Shown: one piece after another, positions 46,428 through 55,167 of the stretch | Numbering within the stretch: position 1 is the first letter of the stretch | How the letters are laid out: every line of letters starts with the position of its first letter | From: Burkholderia vietnamiensis LMG 10929 | Lineage (GTDB): Bacteria; Pseudomonadota; Gammaproteobacteria; Burkholderiales; Burkholderiaceae | Direction of reading: 5' to 3' | Assembly: GCF_000959445.1 (NCBI RefSeq) | Contig: NZ_CP009630.1 | Coordinates: forward strand, 682,001-746,000 | DNA length: 64,000 nucleotides | Made by a program: the position numbers and the translations under genes | The notes under the pieces: model-generated | The model's input: the letters and a program-made list of their open reading frames with translations, nothing else | The model's database searches: none | Told to the model about the DNA's origin: nothing

Positions 46428-47378
46428 ATGGCAACTGTCCGTCCGACGCCGCCGGTCGCGGCTCCCGATGCGCGCACGCCGGAGCGGCGGCGCGCGGCCG
46501 TCGCGTCCGATCGTCCGCGCCTGCCGAAGGCGACGCCGTGGCCGAGCCGCCGCGGCGAATGGCCGACGCATTGTCCGCTGTGCTTCGGCGCGCTCGAGCC
46601 GCTGCCCGGCGCGGGCGGCTATGCGCGGCACCGCAGCGCGCGTTGCTCCGCGCAATGCGTGCTGACGACGCGGCAATATCAACCGGATGAGCTCGCGATC
46701 CGCGGGTCGAGCGATGTGGAGGTCGCGGCGCGTCATCGCGAGCGGTTCGTCGCGCGGTGGGCGTGTCATTACGCATCGATGCGGCATGTGTGGCCCGCGC
46801 TGACGATCGAGCGCTTCATCGCGGTGATCGCGTGCGCGGACGTCGCGGATCTGTGGTCGTACCGAATGTTGCGCGACGACGATCTGGCCGCCGTGCTGCT
46901 CGTGCTGGCGGGGTTTATGCGCGTGCCGGAGGTGGTGGGCGGGGATGCGGTGCGGGCGGATACAGCGGCTGGTGATGTGGCGTGTGCTGTTGCGCGGTTT
47001 GCCGATACGTCGTCTGCCGTCGCGCCGTCTGCGGATACACCGTCTGCCGACACACCTCCGGCCGTCTCTCGCAGCGCTGCCGCGCTCGCCCCGACCGTGC
47101 GCTGGGTGCGTTTCTGGTTCGACGCGAGCGTGCGCGACGTCGGCGATTTGTGGACCGCGGGCGGCGATGCGCCGCGGCTCTTTCGCGTCGACTATCGCGA
47201 GCCCGTCGTCACGCCGTATCCGACCGGCGCGCAGGTGCTCGCGTGGCAGCCGATCGACGGGATGCGCGACGTCTGGGGGCAATGCGCGAATGCGCACGAG
47301 CCAGCGGTCGGCGCGGCCGAGCGCGCGGCGTTCGCGCGCTTTCTGGCGCAACCGGTCGCGCGCGCGGTGCGTGCATGA
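46428..47378 (+). CDS. Unknown protein with a possible zinc ribbon
   Basis: I do not recognise this 316-residue protein. It starts with a proline/arginine-rich segment and a cysteine set, CPLC at about 49-52 and a later CSAQC, that could bind zinc. A helical region follows (WPALTIERFIAVIACADVADLW). A low-complexity threonine/alanine/serine linker lies at about 175-220. The C-terminal region is conserved-looking (VRWVRFWFDASVRDVGDLW, GAQVLAWQPIDGMRDVW). No signal peptide or membrane helix is seen. It follows the PpiC gene by six bases and belongs to the same run. Confidence 0.7.
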   Translation: MATVRPTPPVAAPDARTPERRRAAVASDRPRLPKATPWPSRRGEWPTHCPLCFGALEPLPGAGGYARHRSARCSAQCVLTTRQYQPDELAIRGSSDVEVAARHRERFVARWACHYASMRHVWPALTIERFIAVIACADVADLWSYRMLRDDDLAAVLLVLAGFMRVPEVVGGDAVRADTAAGDVACAVARFADTSSAVAPSADTPSADTPPAVSRSAAALAPTVRWVRFWFDASVRDVGDLWTAGGDAPRLFRVDYREPVVTPYPTGAQVLAWQPIDGMRDVWGQCANAHEPAVGAAERAAFARFLAQPVARAVRA

Positions 47379-47421
47379 GCGCGCGAATGCTGACGGACCG
47401 GCCATGATCGACGGAGAACGG

Positions 47422-47790
47422 ATGAACGGACGACTTGGGGTGATGATGACGATCGCATGCGTGCTGCAGGCCGCGGGCGCGCACGCGCAGGGCGCCGGCG
47501 CGGCGGCTGCCGAGCCCGGTTCGGCTGGGAAGCCGGTGTGCGTCGATGCGGAAGTCGACGGCAAGCGCGCGCTGTCCTATGACTGCCTGAGCCGGCAACT
47601 GAAGCCGGCGTCCGACGCGCAACCGGGCGGCGCACCGCAGACCGATGCCGAACGGCTGTCGAAGCAGCCGTCGAACCGCCTCGGCACGTTCAACCTGTCG
47701 ACCGAACGCAACCGCTTCGGCTCGAACTGGGGCCGCTCGGCGACGCCGCAGCGGCCCGACGCGCCGGTCGCGGTGCCGCCGAAGCGATGA
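47422..47790 (+). CDS. Small exported protein of unknown function
   Basis: The 122-residue protein has a signal peptide (VMMTIACVLQAAGAHAQG, cleavage near residue 22) and a mature part with two cysteines (KPVCVDAEVDGKRALSYDCLSRQL). The end is polar (RLGTFNLSTERNRFGSNWGRS). The ATG at 47422 has GGAG upstream; an ATG at 47404 is possible. Its stop overlaps the ATG of the HtrA gene (ATGA). The function is unknown, though it is small, secreted and disulfide-capable, which suits an envelope accessory. Confidence 0.65.
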   Translation: MNGRLGVMMTIACVLQAAGAHAQGAGAAAAEPGSAGKPVCVDAEVDGKRALSYDCLSRQLKPASDAQPGGAPQTDAERLSKQPSNRLGTFNLSTERNRFGSNWGRSATPQRPDAPVAVPPKR

Positions 47791-49341
47791 TCGCGCGGGA
47801 TCGTCGGCCGGCGCGCAGCGATGCCATGCGCATGCGCATGAAGGCGGGCCGCGCCACGTTGCTGCGAGCGCTGACGGGTGGGCTCGTGCTCGCGTGCGCG
47901 GGGATTGCGGCTATCACAGTTGGCAGGGCTGCCACGGTTGCCACGGCTCCGACGACTTCCGCGATTTCCGCGGCTTCCACGGCCTCCACAGCGCCCACGG
48001 CCGCCACGACGCCCGCGCCAACCGAGCGCAGCCCCATCGCCACGAACAACCGCGCATCCGCAACCGTCGCACTGCCGAACTTTGCGGCGCTCGTGCGGCG
48101 CGTAGGCCCGGCCGTCGTCAACATCAGCGTCACGCGCGAAGTCGCGCAGATGGGCATCCAGCTGCCGCCCGGCATCGCACCCGATCATCCGCTCGCGCCG
48201 TTTCTCGGGCGGCGCGTGATCGGCAACCGCGAGGAGGTGAGCCTCGGCTCCGGCTTCATCGTCGACGCGGACGGCGTGATCCTCACGAACCGGCACGTAG
48301 TCGGCGACGCAACGAGCGTCGACGTGAAGCTCACCGACAAGCGCGAGTTCACGGGCCGCGTGCTCGGCAGCGATCCGCTGTCCGACGTCGCGGTGATCCG
48401 TATCGACGCGCACAACCTGCCGGTCGTCGCGACCGGCGATCCGGCACGCACCGAGGTCGGTGACTGGGTGATGGCGATCGGATCGCCGTACGGGTTTGCC
48501 AATACGGTCACGCAGGGCATCGTCAGCGCGAAGTCGCGCTCGTTGCCCGGCGAGCGCGCGATTCCGTTCATCCAGACCGACGTGCCGATCAATCCCGGCA
48601 ATTCGGGCGGGCCGCTGTTCGATCTCGACGGCCGCGTGATCGCGATCAATTCGATGATCTTCTCGAAGACGGGCGGCTATCAGGGGCTCGCGTTCGCGAT
48701 CCCGATCGATATCGCGCTCGACGTGAAGGACCAGTTGCTGCGCACCGGCAAGGTCGTGCGCGGCCGGCTCGGCGTGGCCGTGCAGGAAGTGAGCCGCGCG
48801 CTCGTTCGGCCTCCCGGGCCCGGACGGCGCGCTGATCACGATGGTCGAGCCCGACGGCCCGGCCGCGCAGGCGGGATTGCAGGCGGGCGACGTCGTGCTC
48901 GCGGTGGACGGCAACGCGGTTGCCGAATCGGCGGATCTGCTCGGCACGATCGCCGGCATGCGGGCCGGGCGGCAGGTCGACCTGCTCCTGTGGCGCGCGG
49001 GGCGGGCGATGCATGTCGGCGCGACGGTCGGCGCGTTCGACAGCGGGGCGGCGCCGGCCGGCGTCGCGCGCGGACCGGCCCGCTTCGGGCTCGTGCTGCG
49101 CGCCGCGACCGACCGCGAACGGCGGCGGCTCGGCGTGGGCCAGGCGCTCGTCGTCGAACGGGCGAGCGGTCAGGCGGCGCGCGCGGGGTTGCAGCCGGGC
49201 GACGTCGTGCTGTCGGTCAACGGCGCGACGGTCGCGAGCATCGACACGTTGATGGCCGCGATGGACGCCGCGCACGGCAACGTCGCGCTGCTCGTGCAAC
49301 GCGGCGGCACGCGGCTGTATGTGCCGATCGGGGCAGGATGA
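47787..49341 (+). pseudogene. HtrA/Deg-family serine protease, split by a frameshift
   Basis: The N-terminal 335 or so residues carry a membrane anchor (about 24-48), a low-complexity linker, and a trypsin-like domain with the triad in LTNRHVVG (His), DVAVIRI (Asp) and NPGNSGGPLFD (Ser). The frame breaks near 48801-48805, within RALV. The expected continuation FGLPGPDGALIT and two PDZ domains (to 49341: GPAAQAGLQAGDVVLAVDG, ARAGLQPGDVVLSVNG) lie in another frame. A loss of about eight bases would explain it. The broken frame stays open to 49877. The protease may be inactive, truncated, or the break may be an assembly error. Confidence 0.85.
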
Positions 49342-49412
49342 ACGCGCAGGCCGACGCGGTGCGATGCGCGCCGTTCGCGCACGCGAGCGATACACATGGA
49401 ACGGGAGGCGGG

Positions 49413-49877
49413 ATGACGCGAACGCGGGTAGGGACGGTATCCGGATGGTTGCGCGCAGGCGTTTGCGCGGCGTTGCTGGCCGCGTGTACGTCGGTCGCCG
49501 CACAGACGACCGACGTGCCGCAGTCCTGGATCACATATGCACAGTTGGTCGGGCATCAGTTCGAGATGTGGCTCGAAGCGGGCGGAGACGCGTCGCAGCG
49601 GCTGCATCGCCATCTCGAAGCGCGCGGCCCGGATGTGAACGCCGATGCATCGCCGCCGATCGCGATACGCGCATGGATCGGTGCGAACGGCGTGGTCACA
49701 CGAGTGGATTTCGCGACGCTCGGCTCGGCCGACGCGGACGCGGCGCTGCGTCAGTTGCTCGTCGCGCGAGCGCTTGCCGAAGCGCCGCCACCGGACATGC
49801 TGCAGCCGCTGCGCGTGCGCTTGCAGCTGATCGCCAATCCGCAAGCCGCGGCGGCGTCGGATACGCATACGCCGTGA
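49413..49877 (+). CDS. Exported TonB-C-like (possible lipoprotein) protein
   Basis: The 154-residue protein starts with a signal sequence containing LLAAC (a lipobox-like site at about residues 18-22) and AAQ after it, so it may be a lipoprotein or a periplasmic protein. Its body matches the other TonB-C-like proteins: TYAQLVGHQFEMWLEAGGD, PIAIRAWIGANGVVTRVDFA, RALAEAPPPDMLQPLRVRLQL. The ATG at 49413 has GGGAGG upstream. The frame-shifted HtrA frame runs into it without a stop. It closes the long same-strand run of the island. Confidence 0.75.
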   Translation: MTRTRVGTVSGWLRAGVCAALLAACTSVAAQTTDVPQSWITYAQLVGHQFEMWLEAGGDASQRLHRHLEARGPDVNADASPPIAIRAWIGANGVVTRVDFATLGSADADAALRQLLVARALAEAPPPDMLQPLRVRLQLIANPQAAAASDTHTP

Positions 49878-50049
49878 CGAGACGTCGCGCGACATGACGC
49901 GCGCGCTCCATCCCGAGCAACATCGAAACGGCCTCCGCACGCGCCATCGATCCCGCCTCCGCGCTGCGAACGAATGTCGCATCGGCATCGTGCGGTGTGC
50001 GTACTAGAGTCGGACGGTAGCGTACCCACCGACTTCAGGACAACGCATC

Positions 50050-50277
50050 ATGGCCAAAAAATTCGCGCTGCACCCGGCGCATCCGGAGCGGATCTGCTGG
50101 GGATGCGACAACTACTGCCCGACGGATGCAATGCGGTGCGGCAACGGCTGCAGTCGCACGCAGCATCCATGCGAATCGCTCGGCGAAGACTGGTATCGCT
50201 ACGGCGACTGGGGCATCGAATTCAGCGAAGGCGAAGCCGACCACGCGCCCGCCGAACCGGCCGGCGCGCAGTCATAG
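50050..50277 (+). CDS. DUF3079 family small protein
   Basis: The 75-residue protein has six cysteines with two close pairs (CWGCDNYCPTDAMRCGNGC) and the aromatic segment WYRYGDWGIEF. That is the pattern of DUF3079, a small family of unknown function common in Burkholderia and relatives; metal binding is plausible. It starts with ATG at 50050 and is followed by a regulatory region for hcp, so it appears to be a separate unit. Confidence 0.82.
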   Translation: MAKKFALHPAHPERICWGCDNYCPTDAMRCGNGCSRTQHPCESLGEDWYRYGDWGIEFSEGEADHAPAEPAGAQS

Positions 50278-50305
50278 CGACAAGTTGTCCCACACGTGTG
50301 CTTTT

Positions 50306-50319
50306 TTGATCTGCGTCAG
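50306..50319. promoter_or_regulatory. FNR/Dnr-like site upstream of hcp
   Basis: TTGAT-CTGC-GTCAG at 50306-50319 matches the FNR/Dnr consensus (TTGAT-N4-ATCAA or GTCAA) at most positions. It lies about 150 bases before the hcp start, which fits oxygen- or NO-linked activation. The match is by eye. Confidence 0.5.
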
Positions 50320-50351
50320 GGTGGCAGATGCTGCGCCGAAAGATCATGAAA

Positions 50352-50374
50352 AAGATGCATAGAGAACGCATCTT
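50352..50374. promoter_or_regulatory. NsrR-like palindrome upstream of hcp
   Basis: AAGATGC (50352-50358) and GCATCTT (50368-50374) form a perfect 7-bp inverted repeat with a 9-base spacer. Spacing and arms match the NsrR operator (AAGATGC-N9-GCATCTT in the enteric consensus). NsrR is the nitric-oxide-sensing repressor of hcp genes. It lies about 90 bases upstream of the hcp start. Confidence 0.75.
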
Positions 50375-50462
50375 GAAGCGGGCGTAGCGCCCGGCGGCCG
50401 AAACACGATTTGCGGCGCCGACGCACCGACCCGCGTCCCCATGATCGACAAAGGAGAGCACC

Positions 50463-52130
50463 GTGTTTTGCTATCAATGCGAACAGACCGACCGGACCGG
50501 CGCACGGCCCGGCTGTGCAACGGCGAAGGGCAACTGCGGCAAGGACGAGACGACTGCCGACCTGCAGGATCTGCTGATCCATGCGGTGAAGGGCATCGCG
50601 CAGTACGGCGCACTCGCGCGCACGATGGGCGTGCGCGACCGCGAAGCCGACCGGTTCGTGCTGTACGCGATGTTCACGACGCTGACCAATGTGAACTTCC
50701 ACGCCGCGCGCTTCGTCGCGCTGCTGCGTGAAGCGGCGCAGACGCGCGACCGCGTGAAGGCCGCATGCGACGCGCAGGCGCGCGCCACGGGCGCGGCGCT
50801 GCCGGCGCTGCAGGGTCCGGCAGCGTGGCAGCCGGCGGACGATCTGCCCGGTCTGCTGAAGCAGGCAGCGGCCGTCGGCATCGACGCGGGCCTCGATACG
50901 GTGGGCGCCGACATCGTCGGGCTGCGCGCACTGGTGCTGTACGGGCTGAAGGGTGTGTGCGCATATGCACACCATGCACGCGTGCTCGGCTACGAACGCG
51001 ACGACATCTACGAAGGCATCGAAGCGGCGCTCGCGTTTCTCGCGACCGACCCGACCGACGTGAACGCATTGCTCGAGCAGGCGCTCGATCTCGGCCGGCT
51101 GAACCTGACGGTGATGGAGCTGCTCGACAGCGCGAACACCGGCCGCTTCGGCGCGCAACAGCCGAGCGCCGTGCGCGTGTCGCCGGTGGCCGGCAAGGCG
51201 ATCCTCGTGTCGGGCCACGACCTCGGCGATCTGCATGCGCTGCTCGAACAGACGGCGGGCACCGGCATCAACGTGTACACGCACGGCGAGATGCTGCCCG
51301 CGCATGCGTATCCGGCGCTCAAGGCGTTTCCGCATCTGGTCGGCAACTACGGCGGCGCGTGGCAGGATCAGCAGAGCGATTTCGCGCACTTCCCCGGCCC
51401 GATCCTGATGACGTCCAACTGCATCATCGAGCCGCTGCCGCAATACCGGCAGCGGATCTTCACGACGGGGCCGGTCGGCTGGCCCGGCGTGCGGCACCTC
51501 GAACATCACGATTTCTCGACGCTGATCCGTGCCGCGCAGGCGCTGCCCGGCTTCCCGGTCACCGCGCCCGAGGAGACCATCACCGTCGGCTTCGGCCGTC
51601 ATGCGGTGCTCGGCGTGGCCGACAAGGTGATCGACGCGGTGAAGGCCGGCCAGATTCGCCACTTCTTCCTGATCGGCGGCTGCGACGGCGCGGCGCCGGG
51701 ACGCAACTACTACACCGAGTTCGCGGAGCAGGCGCCGGACGACACGGTCGTGATGACGCTCGGCTGCAACAAGTACCGCTTCAACCGGCACGCGTTCGGC
51801 GATATCGGCGGCATTCCACGTCTGCTCGACGTCGGGCAGTGCAACGACAGCTATTCGGCGATCCGCATCGCGACGGCGCTCGCGGACGCATTCGAATGCG
51901 GCGTGAACGACCTGCCGCTGTCGCTCGTCATCTCGTGGTTCGAGCAGAAGGCCGCGGCCGTGCTGCTGACGCTGCTCGCGCTCGGCATCCGCAACATCCG
52001 GCTCGGACCGACGCTTCCGGCGTTCATCACGCCCGGCGTGCTCAACGTGCTGGTCGATCAGTTCGGCATCCAGCCGATCGGCGACGCCAGTGCGGACCTC
52101 GCCGCTGCGCTGTCGCGCCAGGCAGCGTGA
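50463..52130 (+). CDS. hcp: Hybrid cluster protein Hcp (NO/hydroxylamine reductase)
   Basis: The 555-residue protein has the N-terminal cysteine set C3-x2-C6-x11-C18-x6-C25 of E. coli-type (class II) Hcp, and the typical body with [13 protein letters not shown] [37 protein letters not shown] and [22 protein letters not shown]. Hcp reduces nitric oxide to nitrous oxide and is linked to S-nitrosation and nitrosative stress. GTG start at 50463 follows AAAGGAG. FNR/Dnr- and NsrR-like sites lie upstream. Its reductase gene follows 13 bases after the stop. Confidence 0.95.
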   Translation: MFCYQCEQTDRTGARPGCATAKGNCGKDETTADLQDLLIHAVKGIAQYGALARTMGVRDREADRFVLYAMFTTLTNVNFHAARFVALLREAAQTRDRVKAACDAQARATGAALPALQGPAAWQPADDLPGLLKQAAAVGIDAGLDTVGADIVGLRALVLYGLKGVCAYAHHARVLGYERDDIYEGIEAALAFLATDPTDVNALLEQALDLGRLNLTVMELLDSANTGRFGAQQPSAVRVSPVAGKAILVSGHDLGDLHALLEQTAGTGINVYTHGEMLPAHAYPALKAFPHLVGNYGGAWQDQQSDFAHFPGPILMTSNCIIEPLPQYRQRIFTTGPVGWPGVRHLEHHDFSTLIRAAQALPGFPVTAPEETITVGFGRHAVLGVADKVIDAVKAGQIRHFFLIGGCDGAAPGRNYYTEFAEQAPDDTVVMTLGCNKYRFNRHAFGDIGGIPRLLDVGQCNDSYSAIRIATALADAFECGVNDLPLSLVISWFEQKAAAVLLTLLALGIRNIRLGPTLPAFITPGVLNVLVDQFGIQPIGDASADLAAALSRQAA

Positions 52131-52143
52131 GCGGGATGATTCG

Positions 52144-53166
52144 ATGAGCTATCGGATCGAGATCACGACGCGCGACGGCGAGCCGTTCGGCTTCGACTGC
52201 GAACCGGGCCAGGACGTGCTCGCCGCCGCTGCGCAGGCCGACATCACGCTGCCGTCGCAATGCCGGCGCGGCAGTTGCGGCGCGTGCCAGGCCACCGTCG
52301 TCGACGGCCCGTACGAGCTGCAGGGGCACAGCGCCGACGCGCTTGCGGCAGGCCAATCCGGCGCGGTGCTGCTGTGCCGGACGACGCCGCTCGGCGATCT
52401 GCGGGTCGCCGCACCGTACGACCGCAGCAAGGTGCTGCTGCAGCCGGTGCCGGTGCGCACGGCGCGCATCGTGACGCTCGACACGATCGCGCGGGACACG
52501 ATGCGCGTCGAGCTGCAGATCGAGCCCGACGACGTGTTCGGCGCGGCGGCGGAATTCGAGGCCGGCCAGTTCGCGGAGCTGGAGGTGCCGGGCAGCGGCC
52601 TGCGCCGCCCGTATTCGCTCGCGAATACGAGCAACTGGGACGGCCGCCTGGAATTCCTGATCCGGCTGCGGCCGGGCGGCTGGTTCTCCACCTATCTGCG
52701 CGAGCGCGCACGGCTCGGCGACGCGCTGACGGTGCGCGTGCCGATGGGCGGCTTCGGACTGTTCGCGGACAGCTTGCGGCCACGCTGGTTCGTCGCGGGC
52801 GGCACGGGGCTCGCGCCGATCCTGTCGATGCTCAGGCGCATGGCCGAGTATCAGGAGCTCGCCGACGCGCGGCTGTTCTTCGGCGTCAATGAGGAAAGCG
52901 AGCTGTTCCTGCTCGACGAGCTGGAGCGGCTGCAGGCCGACCTGCCGCAGTTGCGGGTCGACCTGTGCGTGTGGCGGCCCGGCCCGCAATGGGCCGGACT
53001 CCACGGCACGCCGGTCGATGGATTGCGCGCGGCGCTCGCGCAGGCCGACGTGTCGCCGGACCTCTACGTGTGCGGGCCGCCGCCGCTCGTCGAGGGCGCG
53101 CGTGAAGCAGCCGCAGCGGCCGGCCTGCCGGCCGCGCAGTTCGCCAGCGAGCGCTTCACCGTGTGA
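52144..53166 (+). CDS. hcr: Hcp reductase: 2Fe-2S/FAD/NAD(P)H oxidoreductase
   Basis: The 340-residue protein has an N-terminal plant-type ferredoxin domain (about 1-90, CRRGSCGACQ and LLCR), an FAD domain (RPYSLANTS) and an NAD domain (FVAGGTGLAPILSMLRRM, YVCGPPPLVEGA). It should pass electrons from NADH to Hcp. The order is reversed from E. coli Hcr, where the 2Fe-2S domain is C-terminal, and is closer to phenol-hydroxylase or methane-monooxygenase reductases. It lies 13 bases downstream of hcp, so the two are one operon. Confidence 0.9.
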   Translation: MSYRIEITTRDGEPFGFDCEPGQDVLAAAAQADITLPSQCRRGSCGACQATVVDGPYELQGHSADALAAGQSGAVLLCRTTPLGDLRVAAPYDRSKVLLQPVPVRTARIVTLDTIARDTMRVELQIEPDDVFGAAAEFEAGQFAELEVPGSGLRRPYSLANTSNWDGRLEFLIRLRPGGWFSTYLRERARLGDALTVRVPMGGFGLFADSLRPRWFVAGGTGLAPILSMLRRMAEYQELADARLFFGVNEESELFLLDELERLQADLPQLRVDLCVWRPGPQWAGLHGTPVDGLRAALAQADVSPDLYVCGPPPLVEGAREAAAAAGLPAAQFASERFTV

Positions 53167-53261
53167 TGCGCGTGCGTCGTGCGGTCCGGCAGCGGCTTGC
53201 CGGATTGCGCGGGCGCACGTACGCTGCGTCGATACCGAGGCTCTCGAGCAGGTGATCGACC

Positions 53262-53663
53262 ATGCAAGCCCTTCCTTTACGTCTGTCTCCCGGTGACGAT
53301 CTGCGCGCGTCGATCGAGCACGCGTTGCGTCGGCTCGATGTTCATGCGGCGTTCGTGCTGCAGGGCATCGGCAGTCTCAGCGTCGCGCGCGTGCGTTATG
53401 CTGGCGTCGATTCGCCGGCCGAGTTGCACGGCGACCTCGAAATACTGACGCTGGCCGGCTCGGTGTCGCCGGACGGCGCGCACCTGCACATGACGGTTGC
53501 CGACGCGTACGGACGCGTGTCGGGCGGACACGTCGCGAGCGGCTGTGTCGTGCGTACCACCGTTGAACTGCTCGTTGCATCGTTGCCCGCGCATCGGTTT
53601 TCCCGCGAACGCGACGCGCGTACCGGCTTCGACGAGCTCGTGATTCGGCCGGCGAGCGGTTGA
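53262..53663 (+). CDS. PPC/DUF296 domain protein
   Basis: The 133-residue protein is a single PPC/DUF296 (PD1-like) domain: LPLRLSPGDDLRASIEHALR, AFVLQGIGSLSVARVRYAG, ILTLAGSVSPDGAHLHMTVADAYGRVSGGHVASGCVV. This fold binds DNA in plants (AT-hook proteins) and occurs alone in bacteria with unknown role. A histidine-rich pocket (HLH...GGH) may hold a metal. It follows the Hcp reductase by about 95 bases and could be a separate gene. Confidence 0.88.
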   Translation: MQALPLRLSPGDDLRASIEHALRRLDVHAAFVLQGIGSLSVARVRYAGVDSPAELHGDLEILTLAGSVSPDGAHLHMTVADAYGRVSGGHVASGCVVRTTVELLVASLPAHRFSRERDARTGFDELVIRPASG

Positions 53664-53837
53664 TCGGGTGGGTTTGCCGGCTGGGTCGATCGTGTGCGAT
53701 ACGGTGGGGCCGGGCCCGGAGCGAGCTGGTGCGGCCGTGCGCGATACGGGCGCGGCCCGAAGCGGCACGACACGACATGGCGCGGCTCGAAGCGGCACCG
53801 TGCTACACCGCGCATCGCGTGATCCCGCGGCCACGAT

Positions 53838-55073
53838 TCAGCGCCCCGTCCTCCGCAGCACATGGCGACGGCAATGTTCCAGATACGCCTGCTCATGCGC
53901 GGCCATCAATTCGATGTTGCTTCGCCACAGCCAGGACGGTGCGTCGACCGTCTTCGGACGCCTGCTCCGCAACTCGTTACGCCATGCCCGTTGCGTCGCG
54001 TCGTCCATCTGTATCGCATGTGCGTGTCCGACCACGCGCGCAAGATATCGCGCCGCGTCGATCGCGTCCGCTTCCGACAGGCGTTCGGCGTCCAGCTTCA
54101 GATCCTGCGGCATCAATTCGCGCATGACGACCGGGCGCCCGTCGAGGCGCGCCGCGCACATGCGACTTCCGAGCATCGGCGACACGTGCCGCGCGCCTTC
54201 GAGCACGCGCTGCGCGGCATCCTGCGGCATGCGTATGCCTCTCTGTTTCGGCGCGTCGGCCGTGGTGGCCTCCTTGATGTCGATCAGATAGGGGCGGCGC
54301 TCATCGGGACACCCGTCGTCGATCTCGAGCATCACCGCGAAGCGGCGCCGGCCGAGCGAGCTGCATCCCTTGACCCAGTAGGCGGCGTCGAGCACCGTCA
54401 TGCGCGCGTTGGCGCAAGCCGCATGACTGAGCGCGGCGCTGACCGGAGACACCGGAGCCGATTCGAACAGCACGTGAATGGCGCGCCGCTCGGCTTCGGA
54501 CAGTGGCCAGAAGCGCTTGCCGAGCGGAATGTGCGGGGCGCGTTTGCGCAGCGTCTGCCGCTCGAGCTTGCGCCACGATCGGTGCAGCGCCGCCTGCATC
54601 GCTACTTTCACTGCGGTCGGGCGCTTCGTTCGGGCGAGTTCGTCGCGACGCCGCGGATCGAACGCGAGCGCATAGCCGTCGATCAGCGCTTCCATCATGC
54701 GCCATGTGATGACGCCGGGCAGATCCGAGCTGCGCGCCGCGGACGCCAGCGAGAAGCCGAGCCGCAGCAGGTCGTGCACCGGATTGCCGATCACGCTCTG
54801 GTCGAGGTCGCGTATCTGCACGGCGACTTCGCCCGTCTTCGCCGCGACTGGCCCGAGGTTGCCGAGATGGCAGTCGCCGCAGATCCACACCGCGGGGCCG
54901 TCGGGCAACGTGCCGGTTCGATGGTCGGCCAGCCACGCGTAGAAGCGTTCGGCGCTGCCGCGCGTGTACGTGTGGATCGAGCGCGCCATCTTGCGGCTGC
55001 GCGGGCGCTCGAGAGTGCGCGCGCGTTCGTCGCTCGCGGGCAGCCGCGCGGATGCTGCGCTTTGTTTCGCCAC
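53838..55073 (-). CDS. DUF2252 family protein
   Basis: The 411-residue protein matches DUF2252, which has a kinase-like core: RGSAERFYAWLADHRTG, ICGDCHLGNLGPV, IRDLDQSVIGNPVHDLLRL, AYWVKGCSSLGRRRFAVMLEI and LIDIKEATTADAP. The GDCHLGNLG and DLDQ pair resembles the catalytic and metal-binding loops of aminoglycoside/choline kinases, so phosphotransfer is possible but unproven. GTG at 55073 follows AAGGAGG; an upstream GTG adds only seven residues. It runs in the same direction as the Nramp gene, about 95 bases after it. Confidence 0.88.
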   Translation of the reverse strand: MAKQSAASARLPASDERARTLERPRSRKMARSIHTYTRGSAERFYAWLADHRTGTLPDGPAVWICGDCHLGNLGPVAAKTGEVAVQIRDLDQSVIGNPVHDLLRLGFSLASAARSSDLPGVITWRMMEALIDGYALAFDPRRRDELARTKRPTAVKVAMQAALHRSWRKLERQTLRKRAPHIPLGKRFWPLSEAERRAIHVLFESAPVSPVSAALSHAACANARMTVLDAAYWVKGCSSLGRRRFAVMLEIDDGCPDERRPYLIDIKEATTADAPKQRGIRMPQDAAQRVLEGARHVSPMLGSRMCAARLDGRPVVMRELMPQDLKLDAERLSEADAIDAARYLARVVGHAHAIQMDDATQRAWRNELRSRRPKTVDAPSWLWRSNIELMAAHEQAYLEHCRRHVLRRTGR

Positions 55074-55167
55074 GATGCTTCCTCCTTCTTCCACACGGCG
55101 CCGGCCTGTCGGCAGGCAGGTCGGCGCACGAGACGTCCGCCGAGCGCGCCGGGATCGGCCTTGCGGC

